Below are positions 45,160 through 55,220 of a stretch of DNA of 64,000 nt, in pieces (the stretch's first letter is position 1; every line of letters starts with the position of its first letter). A program made the translations under genes and the position numbers. Under the pieces are notes generated by a model. That model had not been told where the DNA came from. It saw only the letters and a list, made by a program, of their open reading frames with translations, and ran no database searches. The DNA is from Mameliella sp. CS4 (GTDB lineage: Bacteria > Pseudomonadota > Alphaproteobacteria > Rhodobacterales > Rhodobacteraceae), in NCBI RefSeq assembly GCF_019392335.1, contig NZ_JAHXRQ010000003.1, positions 220,579-284,578 of the forward strand, in the 5' to 3' direction.

Positions 45160-47433
45160 GTGGCCACGCGGGCACGCTCATTTTACCGATTTCCGACCTG
45201 GGGGTCATTCTCACGCCTGCGTCGGACAAGGCTTTTCCAGAATATCGTGGCGCTTTTCCTGGTGGCGCTGGGGCCGGTTCTGTCCTTTGCGACCTTCATG
45301 GTTCTGGGGCCACTGAACCAGGGGGCCGGGTCGCTGTCGCTGCGACTCGTCCTGCTGGCGGACCTTGTCTATGTCCTGCTGCTGGCGGCGCTGCTTCTGG
45401 CGCGCGTGGCCCGCATGGTGGCCGATCGCCGGGCGCAATCGGCGGGTTCCCGCCTCCACCTGAGACTGACCGCGGCCTTTGCGCTGATGGCACTTTTGCC
45501 GACGGTCACGGTGGCCGTCTTCGCGGTGCTGACCATCAACATCGGCCTGGAAACCTGGTTCTCAAGCCGGGTGCAGAACGTGGTCGGCGCCTCACTCTCG
45601 GCTGCCGAGGCCTACGAGGAAGAAAGCCGTGCCGGGCTGGTCCAGGACGCGCGCGCGCTTGGTGCGTTTCTTGACGCCAACCGCCGCCGCAACTTTGTCA
45701 TGGACGACGGCGAGCTGCGCCAGGTTCTCAGCCAGGGGCAGGCCCAGATTCAGCGCGGATTGCGCGAGGCTTTTGTCATCGACAGCGCGGGCAGTATCCG
45801 GGCGCGGGGCGAACGCTCTTACCTGTTCGATTTCGAGGAACCCTCAGAGGCGGATTTCCTGCGCGCCGATGCCGAGGGCGTGACCGTGATCCCGGACTGG
45901 GACAACAACGAGTTCCGCGCCCTGCTGCCGCTGGAGGCCTTTGCCGACCGGTATCTTTACGTCAGCCGCGAGGTGGACGGGCAGATCCTCAACCTGCTGG
46001 ACGAGACCCAGGAAACCGCGCGGTTCTACCAGCAGCAGGAAAGCGAGCGGGGACGGCGTCTGTTCGACTTCGCGCTGCTGTATCTGGGCTTTGCCCTGCT
46101 TCTGATCCTGGCGGCGACCTGGGCGGGCCTGTGGTTCGCCGAACGCCTCAGCCGCCCGGTGGGGCGCCTGACCGGGGCGGCGCAGCGCGTCGGGTCCGGC
46201 GATCTTGACGTGCAGGTCCCCGAGGAAGAGGGCGACGACGAGATTTCCATGCTGGGGCGCTATTTCAACCAGATGACCCACCAGCTGAAGGGCCAGCGCG
46301 AGACCCTGCTCGAAAACACCCGGCAGATCGAACGCCGTCAGCGGCTGTTCGATTCCGTCCTGTCCTCTGTCACCTCCGGGGTGGTGGGCCTCGATGCCGA
46401 CGGCAAGGTGACTTTCGTCAACCGGTCCGCCGAGCGGCTGCTGGGCTGGAACGAGACACATCGGGCCGTGCCGTTGGGGGTGGCGGTGCCCGAGTTCGGC
46501 GCGCTCTTCACACGGCTGCGGGCCGAGGCGGTGGAAACCGCGCAGGAAGAGGTCAAGGTCAGCCGCGAGGGGCGGCTTGAACACCTGCTGGTGCGCCTGT
46601 CCACGCGGCGGCGGCAGGATCGCTCTCTGGAGGGCTACGTGGTGGCCTTTGACGATGTCACCAACTTGGTCAGCGCCCAGCGGATGGCCGCCTGGGGCGA
46701 CGTGGCGCGGCGCATCGCGCATGAGATCAAGAACCCGCTGACGCCGATCAAGCTGTCGGCGGAACGCATCCAGCGCAGCTTTGCCAAGCGGCTGGACGGA
46801 CCGGATGCGGAAAAGGTCGCGGACCTGACGGAACGGATCATGCGCCGCACCGACGACCTGCGCCGCATCGTGGACGAATTCAGCAAGTTTGCGCGGATGC
46901 CGGAACCGGAACGGCGCCCCGAGGACCTGTGTGAGATCCTGCGCGGCGAGGTCCTGATGCAGGAAACCGGCCAGCCCGGTGTCCGCTTTGTCACCGACCT
47001 GCCGGAAGAGCCGATGCCGGCGGAACTGGATTCCACCATGATCGGCCAGGCGCTGACCAACCTGATCAAGAACGCGGGTGAAGCGGTCGAGAGCCTGCAG
47101 GAAAAGGGCGCGCCCGAAGACTATCAACCGGAGATCCGCGTCACGGCGGAGGCGCAGGAGGGCCGCGCCGAGATCCGCATCATGGACAATGGCATCGGTC
47201 TGCCCGAGGACCGCGCGCGGCTGTTCGAGCCTTACGTGACGACACGCGACAAGGGCACCGGTCTGGGCTTGCCGATCGTCAAGAAGATCATCGAGGAACA
47301 TGGCGGAACGCTGGTGCTGGAAGATGCGCCCGCCTTCGCCGAGGGCGCGCACCAGGGCGCGATGGCGGTTGTGCGGCTGCCGCTGAACCGTGCGGCCGAG
47401 TTGCCGCGGGCGGCGGAGCTGGAAGATGTTTGA
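45160..47433 (+). CDS. ntrY: Sensor histidine kinase NtrY
   Basis: A 757-residue membrane kinase. Two or three helices (about 25-50, 60-80 and 97-120) are followed by a periplasmic region, another helix pair near 305-330, a HAMP domain (LSRPVGRLTGAAQRVGSGDLDVQV), a PAS domain (about 400-500), an H-box with His521 (RRIAHEIKNPLTPIKLSAERI), and a HATPase domain (NLIKNAGEAV, GTGLGLPIVKKI). NtrY-NtrX in alphaproteobacteria respond to nitrogen or redox conditions and, in Brucella and Rhodobacter, to low oxygen. The start is a GTG with GAGGATAG upstream. It stands 110 bp behind ntrC and 27 bp ahead of ntrX. Confidence 0.95.
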   Translation: MATRARSFYRFPTWGSFSRLRRTRLFQNIVALFLVALGPVLSFATFMVLGPLNQGAGSLSLRLVLLADLVYVLLLAALLLARVARMVADRRAQSAGSRLHLRLTAAFALMALLPTVTVAVFAVLTINIGLETWFSSRVQNVVGASLSAAEAYEEESRAGLVQDARALGAFLDANRRRNFVMDDGELRQVLSQGQAQIQRGLREAFVIDSAGSIRARGERSYLFDFEEPSEADFLRADAEGVTVIPDWDNNEFRALLPLEAFADRYLYVSREVDGQILNLLDETQETARFYQQQESERGRRLFDFALLYLGFALLLILAATWAGLWFAERLSRPVGRLTGAAQRVGSGDLDVQVPEEEGDDEISMLGRYFNQMTHQLKGQRETLLENTRQIERRQRLFDSVLSSVTSGVVGLDADGKVTFVNRSAERLLGWNETHRAVPLGVAVPEFGALFTRLRAEAVETAQEEVKVSREGRLEHLLVRLSTRRRQDRSLEGYVVAFDDVTNLVSAQRMAAWGDVARRIAHEIKNPLTPIKLSAERIQRSFAKRLDGPDAEKVADLTERIMRRTDDLRRIVDEFSKFARMPEPERRPEDLCEILRGEVLMQETGQPGVRFVTDLPEEPMPAELDSTMIGQALTNLIKNAGEAVESLQEKGAPEDYQPEIRVTAEAQEGRAEIRIMDNGIGLPEDRARLFEPYVTTRDKGTGLGLPIVKKIIEEHGGTLVLEDAPAFAEGAHQGAMAVVRLPLNRAAELPRAAELEDV

Positions 47434-47460
47434 GCACGAAGAAATGAGAGGGCAAAGACA

Positions 47461-48876
47461 ATGAGCGACATCCTGATCGTCGACGACGAACGCGATATCC
47501 GGGAATTGATCGGGGATATCCTCGAGGATGAGGGCTTTGCCACCCGGCTTGCGGGCAACAGCCAGGAGGCGATGAACGAGATCAACGCCGAGCCGCCGGC
47601 GCTCTTGATCCTCGACATCTGGCTGAAGGACAGCAAGATGGACGGGATCGACATTCTCAAGACCGTCAAACGTGACAACCCCGACATTCCCGTGGTCATC
47701 ATTTCCGGCCACGGCAATATCGAGATCGCCGTGGCCGCCATCAAGCAGGGCGCCTACGATTTCATCGAAAAGCCCTTCAACATCGACCAGTTGCTGGTGG
47801 TGATCCGGCGGGCGATGGAAACCTCGATCCTGCGGCGCGAGAACGTGCAGCTGAAACGCGGCGAGGTGAAATCCGCCGAGATGATCGGTGAAAGCGCCGC
47901 CTTCCGCGCGCTGCTGGGGCAGCTGGAGAAGGTGACGAAATCCAACGGCCGGGTGATGCTGACCGGCCCGGCGGGGGCGGGCAAGGAAGTGGCCGCGCGC
48001 TATATCCATGCCCAGTCGAACCGGGCCAAGGCGCCCTTCGTCACGGTCAATTGCGCAGGCGTGGAACCCGAGATGATGGAGGCGATGCTCTTTGGCCGCG
48101 AAACCGCCAAGCGCGGGATCGAGCCGGGCCTTCTGGAGCAGGCGCATGGCGGGGTGGTCTATTTCGATGAGGTCGCGGACATGCCCAACGGCACCCAGTC
48201 CAAGATCCTGCGCGTTCTGGTGGACCAGCAATTCACGCGCGTTGGCGGCAACGACAAGGTGCGTGTCGACCTGCGGGTGATCTCCTCGACCAACCGCGAC
48301 CTGCAGGACGAGATCGCCGAGGGCCGCTTTCGCGAGGAACTGTACCACCGGCTGAACGTGGTGCCGATCGCCGTGCCCTCGCTGGCCGAGCGGCGAGAGG
48401 ACATCCCGGTACTGGCGGGGCATTTCATCGACCAGTGCAACCAGGCGCAGGGCCTGCCCATGCGGGAACTGACCGAGGAGGCCATCGCGCTGATGCAGAC
48501 CATGACCTGGCCGGGCAACGTGCGGCAGCTCAAGAACCTGGTCGAGCGGGTGCTGATCCTGGGCGATGGCACCGGTCCGATCGAGGCCCGCGAACTGCCG
48601 CAGGAAACCGCCCCGGGCGAGGATGCCGAGGGCCGCGTTGTCCTATCGGGCACGCTGGCGACCCTGCCGCTGCGCGAGGCGCGCGAGGCCTTTGAACGGG
48701 AATACCTGCTGACCCAGATCAACCGGTTCGGCGGCAATATCTCTCGCACGGCGTCATTCGTGGGCATGGAACGCTCGGCCCTGCACCGCAAGCTGAAGTC
48801 GCTGGGTGTCGTCACCTCTGCGAAGTCGGGCGCGCGTGTGGCGCGGGTGGATGCGCCGATCTCGGAAGTCTCCTGA
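47461..48876 (+). CDS. ntrX: Response regulator NtrX, GAFTGA-less
   Basis: A 471-residue partner of NtrY. The receiver domain has Asp52 (LLILDIWLKDSKMDG). The AAA+ domain has a modified Walker A, GPAGAGKE (169-176), and GGVVYFDEVADMP as Walker B. A Fis-type helix-turn-helix is near the end (GGNISRTASFVGMERSALHRKLKSLGV). As in NtrC, the GAFTGA loop is absent (EAMLFGRETAKRGIEPGLLEQAHGG), so activation of sigma54 is unlikely. This fits the family in Rhodobacteraceae. The stop lies just before a lipoprotein gene. Confidence 0.94.
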   Translation: MSDILIVDDERDIRELIGDILEDEGFATRLAGNSQEAMNEINAEPPALLILDIWLKDSKMDGIDILKTVKRDNPDIPVVIISGHGNIEIAVAAIKQGAYDFIEKPFNIDQLLVVIRRAMETSILRRENVQLKRGEVKSAEMIGESAAFRALLGQLEKVTKSNGRVMLTGPAGAGKEVAARYIHAQSNRAKAPFVTVNCAGVEPEMMEAMLFGRETAKRGIEPGLLEQAHGGVVYFDEVADMPNGTQSKILRVLVDQQFTRVGGNDKVRVDLRVISSTNRDLQDEIAEGRFREELYHRLNVVPIAVPSLAERREDIPVLAGHFIDQCNQAQGLPMRELTEEAIALMQTMTWPGNVRQLKNLVERVLILGDGTGPIEARELPQETAPGEDAEGRVVLSGTLATLPLREAREAFEREYLLTQINRFGGNISRTASFVGMERSALHRKLKSLGVVTSAKSGARVARVDAPISEVS

Positions 48877-48890
48877 ACGGCGTGGCCGGG

Positions 48891-49505
48891 ATGGAACTGA
48901 CACGGCGGGCGGCCCTGGGGATGAGCGCCCTGGCGCTGGCAGGCTGCGCGGCGCCCCCGGGCGCAAGGGCGCCTGTTGAGCGGGTGTCGGGACCGGCGTT
49001 TGCCGAGGTTCCGGACGCCCCTGCGGCGAAGATCAGGGTGCTGGAACGGGCGCTGTTGGCGCTGGGGCCGGGTGTGGCGCCGGCAGAGGCGGCGGCGGTT
49101 GCACGGATCTCCGTGCGCGAGCCCCTGGTCTGGGCAGAGCGCTGGGACGCGGTGGACCCGCCGCTGATCCACAACATCCAGGTGAACACCGGGCGAAAGC
49201 CGCGGGGACTGTGCAAGGACTGGGCGGATGACCTCGAAGCGCGGCTGAAACGTGAGGGGCTGGAAAGCCTGTCGCTGCACCGTGCCATTGCCAATGCGGA
49301 CAACCTGCGGATCGAACATTCGACGGTGATCGTCTCGACCCGTGGCGCGCCGATGCAGCGGGGGCTGGTTCTGGACCCGTGGCGGCTGGGGCAGGGGCGG
49401 TTGTGGTTCGGCCCGGTTGCCAGCGACCCGAAATACCGCTGGGTGCCAAGGGCCGAGGTTTTTGCCATGAAACGGGCCCGCAGGGCGCGCCGCGCGGGCC
49501 GGTAG
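48891..49505 (+). CDS. Putative lipoprotein
   Basis: A 204-residue exported protein. The signal MELTRRAALGMSALALAGCAA contains a twin-arginine-like start and a lipobox LAGC, so the mature protein would be lipid-anchored at that Cys. Downstream, LVWAERWDAVDPPLIHNIQVNTGRKPRGLCKDWADDLEARL and LRIEHSTVIVSTRGAPMQRGLVLDPWRLGQGRLWFGPV form the conserved-looking core. A GTG at 48882 is an alternative start. The C-terminal Arg/Ala tail overlaps a GC-rich hairpin. It follows ntrX closely and may be cotranscribed. Function unknown; a transglutaminase-like fold is possible but not shown. Confidence 0.75.
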   Translation: MELTRRAALGMSALALAGCAAPPGARAPVERVSGPAFAEVPDAPAAKIRVLERALLALGPGVAPAEAAAVARISVREPLVWAERWDAVDPPLIHNIQVNTGRKPRGLCKDWADDLEARLKREGLESLSLHRAIANADNLRIEHSTVIVSTRGAPMQRGLVLDPWRLGQGRLWFGPVASDPKYRWVPRAEVFAMKRARRARRAGR

Positions 49506-49901
49506 CGCCGGGCGTGATCTTCGGGCGTGGTCGTCTGGACGGGACTGTTTGCGGCTTGCGCCGCAAAGACGCCCGCCCGCCGACCCTGTTGCGCGCCTTG
49601 CGGCGCGCGCCTTTGCTCAAGGATTCACCAGGGAACAGGCGCGCCGCTGGTCCCCGAACCCATCTCTCGCTGTCCTGCTGCCTGGGCCAGTCGCCGCCGG
49701 GGCGCAAGGGCAAGCCGCCTGTCGGCGGGGCTGCGCCCCCTTGCGCCCCGGCGCCGTCCGGCCCGGAACGGCATCACGCGAGAGATGGCTCCGTGGAACA
49801 GCGGCTTGGGCCGTGGACTGCAGGCCATTGACGGCGCTGCCCCCGCATGCGAGGCAATGAGGCCAGAGCCGGGACGCGGTGCAGATCGGGGCGCAGGGCG
49901 C
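49506..49901. other. Hairpin-rich gap upstream of trkA
   Basis: About 400 bp without a convincing gene. It contains several GC-rich inverted repeats: TTTGCGGC-ttgc-GCCGCAAA near 49546, CGCGCC-ttgc-GGCGCG near 49590, and a long one where GGGGCGCAAGGG (about 49698) pairs with CCCTTGCGCCCC (about 49737) around an inner CCGCC/GGCGG stem. It may be a decayed repeat element or an untranslated leader for trkA. Confidence 0.5.
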
Positions 49902-51278
49902 ATGAAGGTCATCATTTGCGGGGCGGGCCAGGTCGGCTGGCAGATCGCCCGCCATCTTGCCGGAGAGCGCAACGACGTCACGGTGGTGGACAACAACCCC
50001 GATCTCGTGCGCCGGGCCACCGACACGCTGGACGTGCAGGGGATCGCGGGCTTTGCCTCTTACCCGGATGTGCTGGACAAGGCGGGCGCCCGTGACGCCG
50101 ACATGGTGATCGCGGCCACTTATTCCGACGAGGTCAACATGGTCACCTGCCAGGTGGCGCATTCGGTCTTTGCGGTGCCGCGCAAGATCGCGCGGCTGCG
50201 GGCCGAAAGCTACCTGACGGCGATCTATTCCGACCTTTACCGTCGCGATCACATGCCCATCGACGTGGTGATTTCGCCCGAGCGCGAAGTGGCCGACGCG
50301 GCCCTGCAGCGGCTGGCGGCGCCCGCCGCCTTCGATACCGAGAGCTTTCTGGATGGGCGGACCCAGCTGATGGGGCTGACGATCGACGCGGGCTGTCCGA
50401 TCGTGAACACACCTTTGCGGCAGTTGACCGACCTGTTTTCCACCCTGCGCTCTGTCGTGGTGGGGGTGCGGCGCGAGGGTGTGCTCTTTGCGCCGGAATC
50501 GGGCGACCAGCTGTTCGAGGGCGACAGCTGTTACGTCATGGTCCATGCCGACGATGTGCAGCGCACGATGGAGATCTTTGGCAAATCGCTGCGCAAGCAG
50601 GAGCGTGTGGTGATCATCGGCGGCGGCAATGTCGGCCTGTCCGTGGCGCGGCGGCTGGAGACGGGCAAGATCCGGGTGCGTGCCAAGATGATCGAGCACA
50701 ACCGCAAGAACGCCGAACGGGCCGCCGAGGAACTTGAGCGCACCATCGTCCTGCATGGCGACGGGCTGGACGCGGCGCTGCTGGTCGAGGCCGGGGTGGC
50801 GCGGGCGGATGCGGCGCTCTGCGTGACCGATGATGACAAGGTCAACATGCTGGCCGCCGTGCGTGCCAAGGCCGCCGGCTGTCCGATGGTCATCGCCCTG
50901 ATCAACGATCCGACGCTGGTGCCGCTGATGGAACCCCTGGGCATCGACGCCTATATCAATCCGCGGTCGACCACGGTCAGCTCGATCCTGCGCCATATCC
51001 GGCACGGCCGCGTCAGCCAGGTCTATTCCATCGGCGATGCCGAGGCGGAGGTGATCGAGGCCGAGGTCCTGTCGACCTCGCCGATCTCGGGCAGCCTGAT
51101 CCGCGAGATCGACTTTCCGGAGGGGGTGCTGGTGGGGGCGGTGCGCAAGGGCGAGAAGGTGGTCAAACCAACCGGCTCGCTGCGGATCGACGAAGGGGAC
51201 CAGATCGTGATTTTTGCCCTGGCGGGCGATGTGCCGGAGGTCGAGCGCCTGCTTCAGGTCTCGATCGACTTTTTCTAG
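49902..51278 (+). CDS. trkA: Trk potassium uptake regulator TrkA
   Basis: A 458-residue cytoplasmic NAD-binding subunit that gates the TrkH potassium channel. It has two RCK units: the first begins MKVIICGAGQVGWQIARHLAGERNDVTVVD (Rossmann GxGxxG), the second VVIIGGGNVGLSVARRLE (about residue 233), each followed by a TrkA-C domain (TSPISGSLIREIDFPEGVLVGAV). The ATG at 49902 starts the Rossmann strand directly; longer frames read through the hairpin-rich gap. trkH follows 66 bp downstream. Confidence 0.96.
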   Translation: MKVIICGAGQVGWQIARHLAGERNDVTVVDNNPDLVRRATDTLDVQGIAGFASYPDVLDKAGARDADMVIAATYSDEVNMVTCQVAHSVFAVPRKIARLRAESYLTAIYSDLYRRDHMPIDVVISPEREVADAALQRLAAPAAFDTESFLDGRTQLMGLTIDAGCPIVNTPLRQLTDLFSTLRSVVVGVRREGVLFAPESGDQLFEGDSCYVMVHADDVQRTMEIFGKSLRKQERVVIIGGGNVGLSVARRLETGKIRVRAKMIEHNRKNAERAAEELERTIVLHGDGLDAALLVEAGVARADAALCVTDDDKVNMLAAVRAKAAGCPMVIALINDPTLVPLMEPLGIDAYINPRSTTVSSILRHIRHGRVSQVYSIGDAEAEVIEAEVLSTSPISGSLIREIDFPEGVLVGAVRKGEKVVKPTGSLRIDEGDQIVIFALAGDVPEVERLLQVSIDFF

Positions 51279-51344
51279 GCGCGGAGCGGTGAGGCGCATG
51301 GGTTCCTTTGCCGCGCGACGCGGCCCGGGGCGGGGCAGCACGGG

Positions 51345-52847
51345 ATGAAGACCATCGCGCGGCTGCCGCTGTTCCTGCTTCTGACCGGGCTTGGCTCTTT
51401 CTCGATGCTGCTGCCGGCGGTCTTTGCCTACGCCATCGAAGAGCACCATGACGCGCGGACCTTTTTCTATGGGGCGCTGCTGGGGCTGATCATGACTGCC
51501 CTCGTGGCGCTGGCCATGGGCAACAGGCAACACAACCAGAGCGCCCTGCGCCAGCTGGTGGCGCTGGCGGCGGGCTTTGTCGTTCTGCCGCTGATCTTTG
51601 CCGTGCCCTTTCACGAGGCGGTGCGGACCACCGGGTTCGGCAATGCCTATTTCGAGATGGTGTCGAGCTTTACCACAACCGGCGCCACGATGTTCGACGC
51701 GGCGCGCCTGTCGGGGCCGGAACATCTGTGGCGGGCGCAGGTCGGCTGGATGGGCGGGTTGGTGATGTGGATCGCCGCCTCGGCGATCCTGGCGCCGCTG
51801 GCTCTGGGAGGATTCGAGGTCACGGCCAGCGGTGAGCCCGGGCAGTCCGTCGCGCAAGGGGCGATGAACACCGGCCCGACCAGCCCGGCGGAACGGCTGA
51901 TGCGCAGCGCGCATGTCCTGTTCCCGGTCTATACCGGGCTGACGCTGGCGCTGACGGTGATGTTGCTGGTGGCGGGAGATCCGCCGCTGGTGGCCGTCAG
52001 CCATGCCATGTCGGTCATGGCGACCTCGGGGATCACGCCGCTGGCCGAACTGGGGGCCGCGCCCAGCGGCATGGCCGGAGAGATGATTCTCTTCTGCTTT
52101 CTGTTCTTCGCGCTGTCGCGGCTGACCTTCTCCGCCGATACACGGCAGGAACGCGGCCTGTTCTACGATCCGGAGTTCCGCCTGGGGATGATCATCGTGG
52201 TGGCGGTGCCTCTGGCGATGTTCCTGCGCCACTGGGCGGCGTCCTTTGAGGTGGGCGAAGAACAGAACTGGATCGCGGGCCTGCGCGCGCTCTGGGGCGG
52301 GCTGTTCACCGCGGCCTCTTTCCTGACCACGACGGGATTCGTCAGTGGCGACTGGGCGACGGCGCAGGGCTGGTCGGGGCTGCCGACGCCGGGAATCATC
52401 CTGATGGGGCTGTCGCTGGTGGGCGGCGGCGTGGCGACCACCGCGGGGGGCGTCAAGCTGCTGCGGGTCTACGCGCTCTATCTCAATGGCAAGCGCGAGA
52501 TCGAGCGGCTGGTGCACCCGCATTCGGTGGGGCGCGCGGGGCCGCTCGGGCGCCGCATCCGGCGCGAAGGGGCCTTTATCGCCTGGGTTTTCTTCATGTT
52601 CTTCGCGCTGACGCTGGCGGCGATGACACTGATCCTTGGGGCCTACGGGGTGGATTTCGAACGGGCGACGGTGCTGACCATTGCCACGCTGTCGAACACC
52701 GGGCCGCTGATCGACACCGCCGCGGCGATCGACCTGTCGGCGATCCCCTGGGACGCGCGGCTGATCCTTTGCGGGGCGATGGTGTTGGGACGGCTTGAAC
52801 TGCTGGCAATCATCGTGATGATAAGCCCCGAGATATGGCGCGAATAG
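51345..52847 (+). CDS. trkH: Trk potassium transporter, membrane subunit TrkH
   Basis: A 500-residue membrane potassium channel subunit. It has the four-fold M1-P-M2 repeat of the Trk/Ktr/HKT family, with filter segments visible in [44 protein letters not shown] and [12 protein letters not shown]. The glycine of each T-T-G motif lines the filter. About ten helices are predicted. With TrkA it takes up potassium. A GGGG-rich ribosome region precedes the ATG. The gene lies between trkA and hfq, as in other Rhodobacteraceae. Confidence 0.95.
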   Translation: MKTIARLPLFLLLTGLGSFSMLLPAVFAYAIEEHHDARTFFYGALLGLIMTALVALAMGNRQHNQSALRQLVALAAGFVVLPLIFAVPFHEAVRTTGFGNAYFEMVSSFTTTGATMFDAARLSGPEHLWRAQVGWMGGLVMWIAASAILAPLALGGFEVTASGEPGQSVAQGAMNTGPTSPAERLMRSAHVLFPVYTGLTLALTVMLLVAGDPPLVAVSHAMSVMATSGITPLAELGAAPSGMAGEMILFCFLFFALSRLTFSADTRQERGLFYDPEFRLGMIIVVAVPLAMFLRHWAASFEVGEEQNWIAGLRALWGGLFTAASFLTTTGFVSGDWATAQGWSGLPTPGIILMGLSLVGGGVATTAGGVKLLRVYALYLNGKREIERLVHPHSVGRAGPLGRRIRREGAFIAWVFFMFFALTLAAMTLILGAYGVDFERATVLTIATLSNTGPLIDTAAAIDLSAIPWDARLILCGAMVLGRLELLAIIVMISPEIWRE

Positions 52848-52983
52848 TTGCCTAGAGACATCCCCCGGGGATCGGCCACACGAATTCGGGGATTTTCGGC
52901 TGGAAACTCCCGCCACAGCATACCATACTCACCCAGACGAGGGCAGCCCGGCGCGCGGGCACGGCAAGAATAAAGGCAATTCA

Positions 52984-53223
52984 ATGGCTTCTGATAGACA
53001 GAACCTGCAGGACGCATTTCTCAATCACGTCCGCAAGACAAAGGTCCCGGTGACGGTCTTCCTGATCAACGGGGTCAAGTTGCAGGGTGTCATCACCTGG
53101 TTCGACAATTTCTGCGTCCTGCTGCGCCGTGACGGCCAGTCGCAGCTTGTCTACAAACACGCAATCTCGACCATCATGCCCAGCCAGCCGATCAACCTGT
53201 ATGACGGCGAAGGGGACGCGTGA
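52984..53223 (+). CDS. hfq: RNA chaperone Hfq
   Basis: A 79-residue Sm-like protein that pairs small RNAs with mRNAs. The Sm1 motif is [25 protein letters not shown] and the Sm2 motif is [11 protein letters not shown]. The short acidic C-terminal tail is typical of alphaproteobacteria. AAAGGC lies upstream of the ATG. It overlaps hflX as GTGA, and its 136-bp upstream gap likely holds its own promoter. Confidence 0.97.
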   Translation: MASDRQNLQDAFLNHVRKTKVPVTVFLINGVKLQGVITWFDNFCVLLRRDGQSQLVYKHAISTIMPSQPINLYDGEGDA

Positions 53224-54497
53224 GAGAACACGCGCCGCCTGTGACCCGGGCGTGGGTCCTACATCCTGACATCAAGAGCGACCCGGAGCGCCGCGATGCG
53301 CAAATGGCCTTGGAAGAGGCCGTTTCGCTGGCGCATGCGCTGCCGGGGCTGGAGGTTGTCGGCGCGCAGATCGTGCCACTGCCGCGCCCGCACCCGGGCG
53401 CGCTGTTCGGGTCCGGCAAGATCGAAGAGTTGCGCGCCAAGCTGGAGGCCGAGGAGATCGACCTGGTTCTGGTCGACGGTCCGGTGACGCCGGTACAGCA
53501 ACGCAATCTTGAGCGTGACTGGAAGGTCAAGCTGCTGGACCGGACCGGGCTGATCCTGGAGATCTTTTCGGATCGCGCGGCGACCCGCGAAGGTGTTCTG
53601 CAGGTGGAAATGGCGCACCTCAGTTATCAGCGCACGCGGCTGGTGCGGGCCTGGACCCACCTGGAACGCCAGCGCGGCGGGCTGGGATTCGTCGGCGGCC
53701 CCGGCGAGACCCAGATCGAGGCCGACCGCCGGGCCATCGACGAACAGCTGGTGCGGCTGCGCCGGCAGCTGGACAAGGTCGTCAAGACGCGCGAGCTGCA
53801 CCGCAAGGCGCGGGCCAAGGTGCCTTATCCGATTGTTGCGCTGGTGGGCTACACCAACGCGGGCAAGTCGACGCTGTTCAACCGGCTGACGGGGGCGGAC
53901 GTCATGGCCAAGGACATGCTCTTTGCCACGCTGGACCCGACGATGCGCGCGGTACGCCTGCCGACGGGGGCCGACGTTATCCTCTCGGACACGGTGGGCT
54001 TCATCAGTGACCTGCCCACCGAACTGGTCGCCGCCTTCCGCGCCACACTCGAAGAGGTGCTGGCCGCGGACGTTGTCGTGCACGTGCGCGACATTTCCCA
54101 TCCCGAGACGGAAGAGCAGGCCGAGGACGTGCGCGGCATTCTCGACAGCCTGGGCGTGGGTGAGGAAACCGCGCAGATCGAACTGTGGAACAAGCTGGAC
54201 CAGCTGGGGCCGGAAGAGCTGGAAACGGTGCGCATCCGTGCCGCGCGCAACCCGGATGTCTTTGTCGTTTCCGCCCTGACGGGCGAGGGGCTGGATGGCT
54301 TCCTGGAGGCAGTGACAGAGGCGCTTGGCGCCGAACGCGTCGAGGAGGACCTGGTCCTGGGCTTCTCCGAAGGCAAGCGCCGGGCCTGGCTCTTTGAAAA
54401 GGGGCTGGTCGAGGACGAGCGCCAGGAAGAGGACGGCTTTCACCTGCGCGTGCTCTGGTCGGCACGCGACAAGGCGCGGTTTCAGACGCTGGACTGA
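53220..54497 (+). CDS. hflX: GTPase HflX
   Basis: Ribosome-associated GTPase that splits stalled 70S ribosomes. It has 425 residues. An N-terminal HflX domain with [20 protein letters not shown] sequence ([16 protein letters not shown], about 56-71) and a coiled-coil linker precede the G domain with G1 GYTNAGKST (210-218), G3 [10 protein letters not shown] and G4-like NKLD. The start is a GTG in a GTGA overlap with the hfq stop, so it is coupled to hfq, an old and widespread pairing. Confidence 0.95.
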   Translation: MREHAPPVTRAWVLHPDIKSDPERRDAQMALEEAVSLAHALPGLEVVGAQIVPLPRPHPGALFGSGKIEELRAKLEAEEIDLVLVDGPVTPVQQRNLERDWKVKLLDRTGLILEIFSDRAATREGVLQVEMAHLSYQRTRLVRAWTHLERQRGGLGFVGGPGETQIEADRRAIDEQLVRLRRQLDKVVKTRELHRKARAKVPYPIVALVGYTNAGKSTLFNRLTGADVMAKDMLFATLDPTMRAVRLPTGADVILSDTVGFISDLPTELVAAFRATLEEVLAADVVVHVRDISHPETEEQAEDVRGILDSLGVGEETAQIELWNKLDQLGPEELETVRIRAARNPDVFVVSALTGEGLDGFLEAVTEALGAERVEEDLVLGFSEGKRRAWLFEKGLVEDERQEEDGFHLRVLWSARDKARFQTLD

Positions 54498-54687
54498 ACC
54501 CGTGCCCCGTTCATGGCGGGTGGACAGGCCCCCCATTTCATGCGATCCGGCGCGCATGACAGTCGATGTTCAGAAAACCGGCGCCTGGCGCCGCATCCGA
54601 ATTACGGTCCCGGCCTGAACCGCCGGGCCGGGTGCGTCTTGTTCTGAATGTCACTGGCGCGGGATGCGCCGCACAAGGATCACTGTC

Positions 54688-55185
54688 ATGTCTCCTGAAT
54701 GTCCAACCCTGCACGTGATGTGCGGGAAGATCGCCGCCGGGAAATCGACCCTGGCCAACCGGCTTGCCGGTCCCAAGGGCGCTGTCCTGATCACCGAGGA
54801 CGCCTGGCTGGGCGCATTGTTTGCCGACCAGATGGCCACCCCGCGCGACTATTTGCGATGCACGGGGAAACTGCGGGCTGTCATGGGGCCGCATGTTGCG
54901 GCTCTGCTGCGGGCCGGGGTTTCGGTCGTGCTGGATTTCGCGGCCAATACCGTGGAGCAACGCGCCTGGGTGCGGGGCATCCTGGAAGAGACAGGTGCCG
55001 CGCATCAGCTGTACCTGCTGGCACCGCCGGACGAGGTCTGCCTGGAACGTCTGCGCAGGCGCAATGCCTCTGGCACGCATCCCTTTGTCGTGACGGATGA
55101 GCAGTTTCACCAGTTCTCCCGCCACTTCGTGCCGCCGGGGCCGGACGAGGGATTCAACGTGGTGACGCACGATGCACAGGTATGA
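54688..55185 (+). CDS. Small P-loop kinase-like protein (AAA_33)
   Basis: A 165-residue protein with Walker A GKIAAGKST (13-21, after TLHVMC) and the VVLDFAANTVEQRAWV and QLYLLAPPDEVCLERLRRRN segments. This pattern resembles AAA_33/zeta-toxin-like or chloramphenicol phosphotransferase-type kinases. The start follows AAGGAT 8 nt upstream; an in-frame ATG eight codons earlier is less likely. Two kinases of unknown targets (this and the APH-type one) converge here, separated by a GC hairpin. Substrate unknown. Confidence 0.85.
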   Translation: MSPECPTLHVMCGKIAAGKSTLANRLAGPKGAVLITEDAWLGALFADQMATPRDYLRCTGKLRAVMGPHVAALLRAGVSVVLDFAANTVEQRAWVRGILEETGAAHQLYLLAPPDEVCLERLRRRNASGTHPFVVTDEQFHQFSRHFVPPGPDEGFNVVTHDAQV

Positions 55186-55195
55186 GCGGCGAGGA

Positions 55196-55217
55196 GGTCC
55201 CGGGGCAGCCCGGGACC
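55196..55217. terminator. Bidirectional GC hairpin
   Basis: GGTCCCGGG-gcag-CCCGGGACC, a 9-bp stem in the 35-bp gap between two convergent genes. It probably ends both transcripts; its core resembles the hairpin at 35650-35670. Confidence 0.6.
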
Positions 55218-55220
55218 GGG

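Noticed and set aside
45844..48423. 859-codon minus-strand open frame opposite ntrY and ntrX
   Set aside because: Mirror of the ntrYX coding frames; no motifs and no ribosome site.
49617..52916. 1099-codon minus-strand open frame opposite trkA and trkH
   Set aside because: Low-complexity His/Arg/Gln translation antisense to trkAH; shadow of GC-rich codon bias.
54556..54618. 20-codon frame MTVDVQKTGAWRRIRITVPA between hflX and the P-loop gene
   Set aside because: Too short to judge, no clear ribosome site; a leader peptide cannot be excluded but nothing supports it.
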